From Thiohalocapsa sp963704155 (GTDB lineage: Bacteria; Pseudomonadota; Gammaproteobacteria; Chromatiales; Chromatiaceae): a DNA stretch of 64,000 nucleotides. The DNA is taken from positions 37,490 through 101,489 of the forward strand of contig CAVPHF010000041.1 of assembly GCA_963704155.1 (NCBI GenBank), written 5' to 3'. Of the stretch, positions 28,101 to 38,591 are shown piece by piece. Numbering within the stretch: the stretch's first letter is position 1; each line of letters opens with the position of its first letter. A model generated the notes under the pieces. It was given only the letters and a program-made list of their open reading frames with translations, made no database searches and was not told the origin of the DNA. The position numbers were made by a program, and so were the translations under genes.

Positions 28101-28557
28101 GCAGGTTGCGGCGACGCCGATCTGCACCGGGATTTCAGTGCGGCTGCCCGCAAAGCCGGCCAGCTATCAGCCACCAAACTCAAGCTGTCGCAGTTCCGCG
28201 AAATGTGACCCGTCTCCGATTTCCCGCACTAGATTCGCGATTTGATCGTGCAGAACAGCTCGAGAACAGCCCGATTCCGCCTCGATCCGCGACTGGATAT
28301 TCGTCGTTCCGATAACTATGGCTCAGACTTGACGCTGCGTCCCAGCTCGCGAATTACCATTTCGCGCCAACTGGCCGCAACGGCTATGTCAGTTTAGGCT
28401 GTGTGACTTAGGATCGTCGCTGAAGGCCGCTTGTTCTCTTTAGAGTCGGCGTCAGCAACATGCGGCGCCCCGCCACGCTTTGCGGCCACAGTGATGTTGG
28501 ATGGAGGGCGTATGCCGATGGAGATGCCGCCACCTCGTTATCGAATCGGGCTAACGC
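28101..28557. repeat. Intergenic region with dispersed repeat copy A
   Basis: 457 bases without a gene, more AT-rich than the flanks. Positions about 28345-28530 share blocks with 34818-35045: ccatt followed by cgccaa, tgtcagtt, aggatc, and a 15-base agggcgtatgccgat. The near-palindrome ccatttcgcgccaactgg also recalls repeats at 43.3 and 50.4 kb. It directly precedes the pqi operon, so it may also contain its promoter. Confidence 0.6.
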
Positions 28558-29301
28558 ATGCCTGAGAATAGCCAACCCGGTAGCGAGATGACGCCTGTCG
28601 CCTGCCATGAGTGCGACCTGCTGCAGCTGCTGCCCGACCTTTCGGCTGGCGGCAAGGCAAGCTGTTCTCGCTGCGGTTGCACGCTCGCAACCCGCCCCGT
28701 CGACCCGATCGAACGCCCTCTCGCGCTCGGCATCGCTGCCTTGCTGGTGTTGGTCGTAGCCAATACGTCGCCGTTGATGGGGCTGTCCGCCGTGGGTCGG
28801 CATGCGAGCACAACGATCATCGGCGGCGCCTACCAGATGTGGCTCGAGGGGCAGGAGGTGACTGCCGTGATCGTGGCCTTTTGCGCGGTCATCGCCCCCG
28901 CCGGCTATCTGTTGTGCCTATTGATCGTGCTGTTCGCGGTGCGTCGACCACCCGCGCCAAGCTGGGTCGGCGGCATGCTGCGCTGGGCCGAGCGCGCGCG
29001 GCCTTGGGCGATGACCGAGGTGATGATGCTCGGCATCATGGTGGCGCTGATCAAGATCGCGGACCTGGCCAAGGTGGAGGCCGGCATCGGAATGTATGCG
29101 GTCGGCGTGTTGATGCTGCTCTTTCCCGCGATCCTGAGTAGCGTCGATACCGAGGAGCTGTGGGCGAGAGTGGCCTGGCACGAATCCGAACCAGAAGCCG
29201 ACCCCGCTACCGAACGGGAACGCATATCCCGGCAAACACCTGATGTGATAGGCAGCTCAGAACGCCACCCCGGCGAGCCCCCATCCGAACGAGCCCCTTG
29301 A
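28558..29301 (+). CDS. pqiA: Paraquat-inducible protein A, first copy
   Basis: Inner-membrane protein of the Pqi/Yeb intermembrane lipid-transport systems. A zinc-ribbon-like CHECDLLQLLP ... CSRCGC is followed by four membrane segments; VDPIERPLALGIAALLVLVVANTSPLMGL and WAERARPWAMTEVMMLGIMVALIKIADLAKV are typical PqiA sequence. E. coli PqiA is a duplicated protein; here the halves are two separate genes. The TGA overlaps the next ATG by one base. The C-terminal tail is Glu/Pro-rich. Confidence 0.92.
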   Translation: MPENSQPGSEMTPVACHECDLLQLLPDLSAGGKASCSRCGCTLATRPVDPIERPLALGIAALLVLVVANTSPLMGLSAVGRHASTTIIGGAYQMWLEGQEVTAVIVAFCAVIAPAGYLLCLLIVLFAVRRPPAPSWVGGMLRWAERARPWAMTEVMMLGIMVALIKIADLAKVEAGIGMYAVGVLMLLFPAILSSVDTEELWARVAWHESEPEADPATERERISRQTPDVIGSSERHPGEPPSERAP

Positions 29302-29984
29302 TGACGGCAGCACCCCTCACCGCGATCAAGGCCGGACTAGTGTCCTGTGAGACCTGCGGACTCTTGACGCAACCGGCGAGCCTGGCCGAGCCCGGGTTCT
29401 GTCCCCGCTGTGGAAGCGAGCTCGAATCACGCCGTCACCGCTCCATCGAGCGGACCTGGGCGCTCGTCATTGCTGCTGCAATCTGCTACATCCCGGCAAA
29501 CATGCTGCCGGTGCTCGGCACCACCACGCTCGGGTCGACCGAGTACGACACCATCATGGGCGGCGTGGTGTTCCTCTTTACCTCCGGGTCCTGGCCGCTG
29601 GCGCTGATCGTCTTGATCGCGAGCGTGATGGTTCCGCTCGGTAAGTTGGTCGCGCTAGGCTATTTGCTGATCACGGTCCAGCGGGGCTCGATACAGGGCG
29701 GCAGGCAGCGAACCCGGCTCTACCGCATGGTGGAGCTTGTCGGCCGCTGGTCGATGCTGGATGTCTTCGTCGACACCTTCACGGTCGCGCTGGTGCAACT
29801 GAACCCACTGATGTCCGTGCACCCCGGCCCTGGCGTGCTGTTTTTCGCCGCCGTGGTGGTACTGACGATGATCGCCGCGAGCACCTTTGATCCCCGCCTC
29901 ATTTGGGATGCCACTTCGGAAGCCGGTTCTGAACCGGCCCCACTCAAAGAGAACGGTCCGCAACAGGAGTCCAACCTTGGCTGA
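29301..29984 (+). CDS. pqiA: Paraquat-inducible protein A, second copy
   Basis: 227 residues with zinc ribbon CETCGLL ... CPRCGSEL, then RSIERTWALVIAAAICYIPANMLPVL and VELVGRWSMLDVFVDTFTVALV, the PqiA family signatures. It corresponds to the second half of the E. coli protein. ATG 29301 is one base inside the previous stop (TGATG). Its end overlaps the TTG start of the MCE gene, so the three genes form a tightly coupled operon for moving lipids between membranes. Confidence 0.92.
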   Translation: MTAAPLTAIKAGLVSCETCGLLTQPASLAEPGFCPRCGSELESRRHRSIERTWALVIAAAICYIPANMLPVLGTTTLGSTEYDTIMGGVVFLFTSGSWPLALIVLIASVMVPLGKLVALGYLLITVQRGSIQGGRQRTRLYRMVELVGRWSMLDVFVDTFTVALVQLNPLMSVHPGPGVLFFAAVVVLTMIAASTFDPRLIWDATSEAGSEPAPLKENGPQQESNLG

Positions 29985-31647
29985 AGTCATCGACGGCCAG
30001 CAACTGCCGCGCGCAACCCTGACGCCCAAACGGCGTGGCCGGCTCTCGGCGGTTTGGCTCATTCCGCTCTTTGCCGCCCTGGTCGCGGTCGGCATCGCGG
30101 TCAATCGGATACTGAACGAGGGACCGACAATCAGCATCCTGTTCAAAACCGCCGAGGGCGTCGAGGCCGGCAAGACCTTCATCAAGTACAAGGATGTCAA
30201 GATCGGCGAGGTCTCCGCGGTGGAGCTGCACGACAACTTCTCCAAGGTGCTGGTCACCGCGAAGATCGACAAACATGCCGAGGACCTGATGGTGAAGGAC
30301 GCCAGTTTCTGGGTGGTTCAGCCGCGGGTCACGCTGAGCGGCGTCTCCGGTCTGGGCACGCTGTTGTCGGGCAACTACATCGGCTTCGAGCAGGGCAAGT
30401 CCAAGGAGAGACACCGCCGCTTTACCGGGCTCGAGGTCGCGCCGGTGATCACGACCGATCAACCGGGCCGTCAGTTTGCGCTGACGGCCGACGATCTGGG
30501 CTCGCTCGGGATCGGCTCGCCAGTCTATTTTCGTCGTCTCCAGGTCGGGCAGGTCATCGCCTACAAGCTTGCCGCCAACGGCGAGTCAGTCGAGTTCCAG
30601 GTCTTCGTCAACGCCCCCTACGACCGCTTCATCAGCGCGGAGACACGCTTTTGGAATGCCAGCGGCCTGGATGTCTCGCTCGGCGCGGATGGCGTCGATG
30701 TGCGCACCCAGTCACTGGTGTCGGTGCTGATCGGCGGGGTTGCCTTCGAGACGCCGACCTTCGTCGCTGAAGGCGAGCCCGCGGCCGCAGACAGCACATT
30801 CGCCCTGTTCGCGGACCGGGCCACCGCGATGAAGCAACCGCAGGCCATCGCAAGACGCTACATCCTCTATTTCAACGACTCCCTGCGAGGATTGTCCGTC
30901 GGTGCCCCGGTCACGCTGCTCGGTCTGCAGGCCGGCGAGGTCACCGACGTCGGCTTTGAGATGGACCCCGAGACCCTGGTGCTGCGTGGCCGCGTCGAGT
31001 TTGTCGCCTATCCGGAGCGGCTCGTCGCACGTCTGCGCACCGCGGAGGCCGCGAAGACGCAGCAGGTGGTCGGCAACGAGCAGCAAAGCCACGCCTTCTT
31101 GCAACGGCTGATCGAAGAGCGCGGACTGCGCGGCCAATTGCGCAGCGGCAGCCTGATCACAGGGCAACTCTACGTCGCCTTCGACTACGTTCCGGATGCC
31201 CCCAAGGTCAAGATCGACTGGAGCGCACCGATACCGGTGATCCCGACCGTCCCAAGCACCCTGCCCAATCTCGAGGACAAGGTGACGGGCATTCTGGACA
31301 AGGTCGACAAGATCCCATTCGAGGCGATCGGCACAGAGGTCCAACAGGTCTTGGCGACCATTGACAACGCGATCAAGGACATCGACAAGGCGGTAGATCA
31401 CATCGACACCGACGTCACCCCGGAGCTGAAGTCCGCTCTCGTCGAGTTCCGACGCGCCTTGGCCTCCGCCGACCGCGTGTTGAAGAACACCGATGCCACT
31501 TTGCTAGGGCCGGATGCCCCCGTTCAGATCGAGTTGAGCAATGCCTTGCAAGAGGTGTCACGCGCCGCCCGTGCGGTGCGCGTGCTTGCCGACTACCTCG
31601 AACGCAACCCGGACGCGCTGATTCGCGGCAAGGGCAAGATGCCCTGA
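29977..31647 (+). CDS. pqiB: PqiB, MCE-domain intermembrane transport protein
   Basis: 556 residues, close to the 546 of E. coli PqiB. One N-terminal membrane helix (LSAVWLIPLFAALVAVGIAV) anchors three MCE domains beginning near GPTISILFKTAEGVEAGK, RQFALTADDLGSLGIGSPVYFRR and LYFNDSLRGLSVGAPVTL; the C-terminal part is a long helix-forming, needle-like region. TTG 29977 is chosen because AGGAG lies seven bases before it and it overlaps the preceding TGA; the frame is open further upstream but inside pqiA. No pqiC lipoprotein gene follows; the next gene is the CorA-channel fusion. Confidence 0.92.
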   Translation: MAEVIDGQQLPRATLTPKRRGRLSAVWLIPLFAALVAVGIAVNRILNEGPTISILFKTAEGVEAGKTFIKYKDVKIGEVSAVELHDNFSKVLVTAKIDKHAEDLMVKDASFWVVQPRVTLSGVSGLGTLLSGNYIGFEQGKSKERHRRFTGLEVAPVITTDQPGRQFALTADDLGSLGIGSPVYFRRLQVGQVIAYKLAANGESVEFQVFVNAPYDRFISAETRFWNASGLDVSLGADGVDVRTQSLVSVLIGGVAFETPTFVAEGEPAAADSTFALFADRATAMKQPQAIARRYILYFNDSLRGLSVGAPVTLLGLQAGEVTDVGFEMDPETLVLRGRVEFVAYPERLVARLRTAEAAKTQQVVGNEQQSHAFLQRLIEERGLRGQLRSGSLITGQLYVAFDYVPDAPKVKIDWSAPIPVIPTVPSTLPNLEDKVTGILDKVDKIPFEAIGTEVQQVLATIDNAIKDIDKAVDHIDTDVTPELKSALVEFRRALASADRVLKNTDATLLGPDAPVQIELSNALQEVSRAARAVRVLADYLERNPDALIRGKGKMP

Positions 31648-31884
31648 TCCTCGGTTCGAGACCTGCTCACGCGAAGACGCGGACTGATCGATAACACATT
31701 GAAATCCTCTCGCATACTTCGCGGCTTCGCGTGGGAACTGCTTTCTCTTGGCCGTAGGACCGGCCCCGTCTTACGGCGCTGCGCGAGGCCAAGACCCAGC
31801 GCTGTGTTGCGCGGACAACCGGGTCCTTTAACGCGACGCCAGACTCCAACGCCTCCTTTCCCATCTAACCGACGATAATCCGCC

Positions 31885-33447
31885 ATGCCTCAAATCACCC
31901 GTTTCGGCCCCGGAAAAGCCTCGGATAACACGGGTGCCGGTGGCGTCACCTGGTTCGATATCGACATGGCCGTCGACGCCAATCGCGAATGGCTGGTGGC
32001 CTGGCAAGAGATCAACGAGCAGACTAGAACGGCCTTGTTGGAGCCGGTGCGTTTCAACCACTACGAACAAGTCCCTGACGGCACATTGCTAAGCATCAAG
32101 ATGCTTCGTCCCGGGCAGACGGATGATGTCACCGACCTCGCCGACTTGAAGCTGCTGATTGGCTCGACCAGGGCGGTTACGGTGCGATCCGGAACGATCG
32201 TCGCCGTGGACCAGTTACGACAGCACCTGTTGTCGGACAAGACGCTGGTGACGGCGGTGGATCTGTTGGGATTTCTGGTGTCGGCGATGACCAACCGGAT
32301 GGAAGCGGTCATTTACGATCTGACGCAAGACATCGATGACGTCGAGGATGCATTACTCGACGGCAATACGGTGCCACCCCCGCAGTCGCTGAGCGAGCTG
32401 CGACGCCGAATCTTCCGCACCCGACGGCAAGTGAATGGCACGCAGCAGGTGCTTGCTCCGATGACCACCGATCCCGCCCTGGCGCTGGATGCAGACGATC
32501 GTGAAACGCTTAACAGAGCGTCGAGTCATGTGGCCCGCTACTTGGGGAGTCTGGATGAATGCCGCACGCGGGTGGAGATGCTGGAGGACCAGATCGAGGA
32601 GCAACGCTCGGACACCATGACCCGTTCCAGCCTCAATCTGAGCATCGTCGCCACCGTGTTCCTGCCGCTGAGCTTCATCACCGGCCTGCTCGGGATGAAC
32701 GTCGGCGGCATCCCCGACGAGCATAACCCGCTTGGTTTCTGGCTGGTGACGGGGTTGTCTATCGTCATTTCCGTGGTCGCTTGGCACTGGCTGCGTCGCA
32801 AGACGTACGATCGCTATCTGCCTCAGACAAGTGATGGCCAGAAAGCAATTGAGCGATCGATGGAGCCCCGTTCAATCAATGACTCAGGGTTGACGCCCGC
32901 CGTCAAGGAGGTAACCGAGGGTCCTAGCAAGCACCTTGACACCCTTCCCGACACCGAACTCGGGCGTCAAAACCAGCCAGATGGGAAGAACGTTCACAAA
33001 CATCGCACTTTCTCCCGCAGCAAGCTTGTTAGCGTTCATGTCTTTGCACTGCTGCTGGCACTTGTGCTGTTCCTTTTTCACGTTGTGATCATCATCGATG
33101 TCGCTGGCGAGTTGATTCATCGCGAGGCATGGATGTCGGCGCATTTTGGTCAATATGCTGGCAAGGTCGCCCTGCTTGGCAGCTTTTTTGTTTTGTTCGC
33201 GGCTCACATGGCGGAATCCGCGGCATGGGGCCTGTTTCTGCGGGGGGCGCGGCTCATACAGAGCGTGACGGAAGGCATCTACTTCACGGCCGCTTCGATC
33301 ACGACGCTCGGTTACGGCGACGTCGTACTGAAATATCCTTGGCGACATCTCGGGACATTGATCGCGATCACGGGGGTGCTGATGTTTGGCTGTTCGACGG
33401 CGTTCTTGTTCCTGGTCTTACAGGAAGTCTGGAAAATACACATCTAG
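31885..33447 (+). CDS. CorA/ZntB transporter fused to a K+-channel pore domain
   Basis: 520 residues in one uninterrupted frame. Residues 1 to about 308 form a CorA/ZntB divalent-cation transporter: cytosolic alpha/beta domain, long helix, a first membrane segment ending in GMNVGGIP (GMN near 270) and a second segment. After a polar linker (about 310-385) come more hydrophobic segments and a pore loop with the selectivity filter TTLGYGD (473-479), then a final helix ending at residue 520, as in two-helix potassium channels. The GMNVGGIP form is ZntB-like, suggesting Zn2+ or Mg2+. Such a transporter-channel fusion is not a standard architecture; coupling of divalent and potassium flux is inference. 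Confidence 0.85.
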   Translation: MPQITRFGPGKASDNTGAGGVTWFDIDMAVDANREWLVAWQEINEQTRTALLEPVRFNHYEQVPDGTLLSIKMLRPGQTDDVTDLADLKLLIGSTRAVTVRSGTIVAVDQLRQHLLSDKTLVTAVDLLGFLVSAMTNRMEAVIYDLTQDIDDVEDALLDGNTVPPPQSLSELRRRIFRTRRQVNGTQQVLAPMTTDPALALDADDRETLNRASSHVARYLGSLDECRTRVEMLEDQIEEQRSDTMTRSSLNLSIVATVFLPLSFITGLLGMNVGGIPDEHNPLGFWLVTGLSIVISVVAWHWLRRKTYDRYLPQTSDGQKAIERSMEPRSINDSGLTPAVKEVTEGPSKHLDTLPDTELGRQNQPDGKNVHKHRTFSRSKLVSVHVFALLLALVLFLFHVVIIIDVAGELIHREAWMSAHFGQYAGKVALLGSFFVLFAAHMAESAAWGLFLRGARLIQSVTEGIYFTAASITTLGYGDVVLKYPWRHLGTLIAITGVLMFGCSTAFLFLVLQEVWKIHI

Positions 33448-33481
33448 GCAGCAAAGCGTATCAGATGCTCCGGCAATCGCC

Positions 33482-34684
33482 CTAGAAACTCAGGCTCAGA
33501 GCAGTGCCCAGCTTGTAGTAGTTGTAATCGACGGGTACGGAAAAATCCACGTAGACGGCGTAGCCGCTGAGCGAGACTTGCTTGGTGATCGGCAGGTCGA
33601 AGAGCAGGTCGATCTCCAACGAATCGGCATCGACGGCGTTATTTCGGCCGATGCCAATGGCTGGGCTCAGCGTCAGCTGGCCGAGCTTCGCCGACCCGTT
33701 CAGGTAGAACTCGTAGGCGTTGTTGAGGTCGTTCAGCGGATAGAGGTTGTCCTCCACGAGCGGGTCGAAGACGTCGAACAGGCCGGCGGTGAGGTCGATG
33801 CGGCCGTTGCCGAGCCAATAGACGCCGCCACCGGCCGAGAATCGCTCACCGACCACTCCGGTATGCACGCGGGCGGACCAGACATCTTCGTACTCGGGCT
33901 CGATCCGGCTCGGCACCAGGTTGTGGTGATAGGCCAGAATCAGCTCAGTGTCCCAACGCCGCTTGCCGCGTGCCGGCGGCAGATGTAGCGACAGGTCCAA
34001 GGTCGAGCCGACCACGGCCATAACCCCTTGCTGCCAGTTGACGAACGGCGATGCCTTGAACCGGCGGCCGACGGCCAAGTCCGCGACCTGCGCGGCGACA
34101 AAGACGGCCCCGGCGCCATCGTTAGCCTTGTCGACGTTCTGCCAGCCCGTGATGCCGCGGGCCTCATAGCCGGTCTCAGAATACTTGATCCAGTGGTTCA
34201 GCGCGGCGACATGGATCGTGGCGCCCCTGGTTAGGGGCAGGTTCAGGGGCAGGTTCAGCCCGAGGCCCTGCTGGCTGTCGCCGTCGAGGACCGGGTTACC
34301 GGGAAAGGCACGCCGGCCCAAGGTCGCAGACAGTTCACTGGTGTCGGAATCGAAGTCGAGATAGAACTCACGCAGGTCCGTCGGCACCGTGAAGACCTGC
34401 TCGAAGTCGCCCGGCTGTTGGCTCCAGAGGTCGACGATGCCTAACCCGGTGGCACCGGCGCCGAGCCCGTGCCAGCGCGGCGTCGTTGCCGTAGCCTCGA
34501 AGAAGCCCCAGGCCAGCCCGGCATCGGGTCCATTCTGGTCGAGCGTCGTATGCACCCCGGCGCCGACCTTGCCGGAGAGTTCGCCGTTGTCGAGCATGGG
34601 CCAACGCCCATCGTCGGCGACGCTCGAGCCTAGGGCACACCAGAGTCCGCCGACGAGCACGAATTGAAAATACGCGTTCGGCAT
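33482..34684 (-). CDS. Outer-membrane porin, OprD/Opr-like
   Basis: 400 residues with a signal peptide (LVGGLWCALGSSVADDG) and a mature part of alternating amphipathic strands ending in Phe (YKLGTALSLSF), the usual C-terminal signal for outer-membrane insertion. Motifs such as LREFYLDFDSDTSELSATLGRR, SGYAVYVDFSVPVDY and the plug-like N-terminal segment GKVGAGVHTTLDQNG resemble Opr-type porins. Convergent with the CorA-channel gene, 34 bases apart. Substrate unknown. Assigned on overall pattern rather than a single motif. Confidence 0.65.
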   Translation of the reverse strand: MPNAYFQFVLVGGLWCALGSSVADDGRWPMLDNGELSGKVGAGVHTTLDQNGPDAGLAWGFFEATATTPRWHGLGAGATGLGIVDLWSQQPGDFEQVFTVPTDLREFYLDFDSDTSELSATLGRRAFPGNPVLDGDSQQGLGLNLPLNLPLTRGATIHVAALNHWIKYSETGYEARGITGWQNVDKANDGAGAVFVAAQVADLAVGRRFKASPFVNWQQGVMAVVGSTLDLSLHLPPARGKRRWDTELILAYHHNLVPSRIEPEYEDVWSARVHTGVVGERFSAGGGVYWLGNGRIDLTAGLFDVFDPLVEDNLYPLNDLNNAYEFYLNGSAKLGQLTLSPAIGIGRNNAVDADSLEIDLLFDLPITKQVSLSGYAVYVDFSVPVDYNYYKLGTALSLSF

Positions 34685-35235
34685 CGGCAGCTTCGGGGAC
34701 AGGGCAGTTTCGGGAACAGCATACTAAGCTCGATTCGCGTCTGAGTCGGCGTCGTACCGCCATCCGCGGTGGCGCCGAAAACGTTGCTTGGAGTTGGCCG
34801 CGTCGTGCTCGATCACGGATGACCATTCTACGCCAAATGGACTCGCCGGCCGTGTCAGTTCGGGCGATGTGGGGTAGGATCTAGGCTGAACAGTTTCCCA
34901 TAGCCTCAATTTCAACCGTCTATTGTGCGTCGCCGTTGAATAGCTGGCAGACGCTATAGCCATCGAGATTCCGCTGTCGTCACCGGGGTTTTTTCAACCT
35001 TGGCACGGATGAATGACAGGGCGTATGCCGATAGCGATGCGGCACTGGCTGCGGTTCCATTACTCTAAGAGCGATAAGGGCAGAAACGCGTCTGATGACG
35101 CTGAAAGACGCAGAGGGAAAACTCAACGTCTTGCTCCTAGCCATCACCTCCTAGCCATCACCTCGGCTACCCGACGGCCTTGTGTCGGTCATGCCGCCAT
35201 TCCATCCGATTGCGCGGCTTCCGTAAACCACTGAG
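34685..35235. repeat. Intergenic region with dispersed repeat copy B and a 14-bp tandem repeat
   Basis: 551 bases without a gene. Positions about 34818-35045 are homologous in blocks to 28345-28530 (cgccaa, tgtcagtt, aggatc, and agggcgtatgccgat near 35020). At 35132-35159 the unit CTCCTAGCCATCAC is repeated twice. The asmA-type gene follows, so its promoter should lie here. Confidence 0.6.
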
Positions 35236-38200
35236 ATGAAAACCCTTCGCGTTCTTGCCTGGCTGCTGCTGTCGGTGTTTCTGCTGGTGGTGGGCGCCGT
35301 CGGCTTTCTGCCGTTCTATCTGCAGACCCACAAGGCGGACCTGGAGGCCGCGGCGGCTGATGCCCTTGGGCGGCCGGTCGCGATCGACGGCCTGAAGTTG
35401 GGCTGGTTATCGCATCCACGGCCGGGCCTGTCGATCGTGCTGAACGGGCTGCGGGTGTCGAATCCGGAGTGGGACACCGACCAAGACGCTGGGGCCGCAC
35501 CTGCTGGAGGCCAGAGCGGGTCGATGTGACATGGCAGCTGAGCGCCCTGTTGCACCGACAGGTCCGCATCGACCAACTGGTGATCCGTGGTGCGCACTTG
35601 ATGCTGCAGAAGACCGCCGATGGCCGCGACAACTGGCAACTCGGCAAAGACAAGGACAAAGGCAAGGGCCCTAGCAAGATCAGCCTTCGGATTCCGACGG
35701 TGCAGCTGATCGATTCGCAGATCACCCTCGCGTCCCCGAAGGCGCCGGTGCGACGCGCCGACATCACGCGGCTTCAGCTTGACGGGCTGGGCGCAGAACC
35801 CTTGGTCCTCCAGGCGGAGCTATCAATCAATGATACGCCGCTGACAGTGAGCGCTCGCGCCGGTGCCGCGGATGCGCCGGCCGGCGCCCGCTGGCCCTTC
35901 CAGCTACAGGCGCAGAGCGGCGAGACCCGCGTCGAGCTCAATGGCAGCGCACCCGCCCCGTTCGCGACCACCGGGCTGGACGCCAAACTCCAGATGCAGG
36001 GGCCGACGATCGTACCGCTCGGGAAGATCGCCGGGGTCAATGGGCTGCCGCCGGGGCCCTTTCAGCTCAAGACGAACCTGAGCTGGGACGGCAAGACCTT
36101 TGAGGCCAGTAAGATCACCGGATCATCGCAGGCGCATGTCCTTCCCGCGCCGCTGACCATCAGCGATGGTGCGATCAGCGTCCCCTTGCATGACCCCTGG
36201 TCCGTGCAAGTGACGGGCAAGCTCGGCGACCAGCCGGCGACGCTGCAACTGACACCGGTCGCCGTGCCTAGGGGCGACACCCAGACTCCGAAGTCCCAGA
36301 CCGCCGGCGCCCTGAAAATCGAGGCAACGCTCGCCGACGGCCGCTTCGACGGCGAACTGCGGCCGGCATCGGGTGATACCCGGGCGTTGCTCAGCGGCAA
36401 GCTCAAGGCCGGGGCGATCACCTTGCCGGAAGGCACGCAGGCGAAAGCGCCCAAGCCCGATGCAAAAGCAACCTCGGCGCCCGCGCCAACCAAGACCAAG
36501 GCGAACACCAAGGTGCCTGAGGCTCCGACCTGGGCCGACAGTCCGCTGCCGTTCTCATCGCTGACCCGGCTCGACGCGGACCTGGATCTCGCCGTCGAGG
36601 CCCTGACCTTGCAGCGGATCACCCTGCGCGGACTGCAGGCCCAGGCCAAACTCAGCGATGGCCGGCTCCAGCTCGACGGGGTCAGGCTCACGCTACCCGG
36701 ATTGACCGTCAGCGGCCAGGCAGTCGTGGACGCCGGCCCCAAGGTCCCCGCGCTCCAACTCAAGCTGAACACGGACCGCATCGACTTGCCACAGGCCCTG
36801 TCGATGCTGGCCCAGGGCCCGAAGCTGGGCGGCAGCATCGACGGTTTGAGTCTGGAGGCCACGGCCAGCGGCGCGACGCCGGCGACACTGATCCGCGCCC
36901 TGAGCGGCACCCTGGAGGCCAAATCCGTCCAGCTGCTGCCGCCCGCCAAGCCGGGTCAAAAGGCCACGGCAATCGATCTCACCAGCCCCAGCCTGCACGT
37001 CGACGCCGGCCAGGCGGTGAGCTTCAAGACCGGCTTGGCGCGGGCCAGTCAGGACCAAAAGAGACAGGCCATGGACCTCACACTGACCGGCGGGCCGCTG
37101 GCCGACCTGCTGCCCGGCGGGCGGTCCTGGCCTCAGGTCGACGTCGTTGCCCAGACCCGCATCGACCAGCAGCGGCTCAGCATCCGCGGCCACGTGGGGC
37201 CGCTCGCGGCCATCCGCACCGGCCGCGACCTGACGCTCGACTTTAGCCTGTCCGACGAGACCGACCTCAGCGGCACCCTGACCGGCACCCTCGCCCGCCT
37301 CAATGACCTGACGGGGAGCCAACTCCAGGCGCAGGTCAGCGGAACGAGCCTGGCGGCATTGCACCCCGGGCTGCCCGCGCAAGCCTTCTCGGCGAAGGCG
37401 CGCCTGCGGGGGCAGGCCAAACAGCTCGAGTTGCTCGACATCGAGGCCAGCAGCGGCAGCAGTGATCTCGCCGGAGAGGTGCGCATCGGCCTCGGCAAGC
37501 CTTTGCGCATCGACGCGGATCTAAACGCTAAAACGCTGGACCTCAGCCCATTCCTGGCCCGGAAATCAGACTCGAAAACGGCTCCCGCTGGGGCAGACAC
37601 GTCCACCCGCGCGGACGCCGGCAACGCCCAGACGCTGCCGTTGGATAATCTGAAAGCCCTCGACGGCTCGCTCAAGCTGAGCGCAGGTAAGGTCGAGTTC
37701 AGCGACTTCGCCGTCGACCAAGGCACGCTCGATGTCAAGCTCGACGCCGGGCATCTCGTCCTGTCCGCCAATGCCGCCGAGGGCGGCCTGTCACTAGATC
37801 TGGAATTGCGGCCCGGCCAAACCGACTGGCAGTTCGACTTGCACCACAAGGGCAAGCTCAACCTGGGTCGGCTGATGAAGTCGAAGAATCAACAGGCACT
37901 CTCCAGCGTACCCGTCGCCGTCGAGATCCGCATGAACGCTGTCGGTGCCTCGGTGCCTGCACTGCTGGGCTCTGCCGATGGGCGCATCGAGCTGGTCTTG
38001 GGTGCTGGGCAGATCGACCGAAGGGCATCCAAGCTGCCGTTCGGGGGCGTTATGGTCAAGCTGCTCGACACCGTCAATCCGACCCAACTCAGCGCGATCC
38101 GCGTCCGCAAGGACCTCCTCAGCCTCCAATGCGCGGTGCTGCAGTTCGATATCGCCGACGGCATCGCCACCAGCAAGCACGGGCTGGCGCTGCAAACCGA

Positions 38201-38513
38201 CAAGCTCAATGTGCTCGGCGGCGGTGCCATCAAGCTTGAGACTGAAGAGATCGAACTGCGCTTTAAGACCGTCAAGCGCACCGGGGTCGGCCTCAGCCTG
38301 CTCGGCGTCGCCGATAGCTTTGTCATCATCGACGGCACGCTGAGGCACCCACGCGCCAGAATCGACAAGGGCGATCTACTCATCGACGGTGCCGCCGCCT
38401 GGGCCACCGGCGGCCTGAGTCTGGTGGCCGACCAGCTCGTCCAACGCCTGACCGCCTTCGGCAGCCCCTGCGAGAAGGTGCTGCGGCGGGATGCGTCGGA
38501 CCCACAACCCTGA
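35236..38513 (+). pseudogene. AsmA family protein, interrupted by two close indels
   Basis: A large AsmA-type envelope protein (about 1,090 residues if joined). The first frame (35236-35529) holds the membrane anchor and AsmA start (VGFLPFYLQTHKADLEAAAADALGRPV ... LNGLRVSNPEW). The rest lies in another frame to 38513 and covers the repeated beta-strand groove and the C-terminal AsmA segment (GGGAIKLETEEIELRFKTV). Between about 35485 and 35520 the expected TLGPHLLEA is in a third frame, so two small indels lie within 35 bases. Family role: inner-membrane-anchored protein in outer-membrane lipid homeostasis. A sequencing error is as likely as real inactivation, since the long second frame is intact. 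Confidence 0.8.
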
Positions 38514-38591
38514 GCTGGCCTTTGCGGTCCGAAACCCAACGATGGCGGCGTTGTAGACGAACAGGAGCTTCATCGTGCGTGCTCGGGCTGC

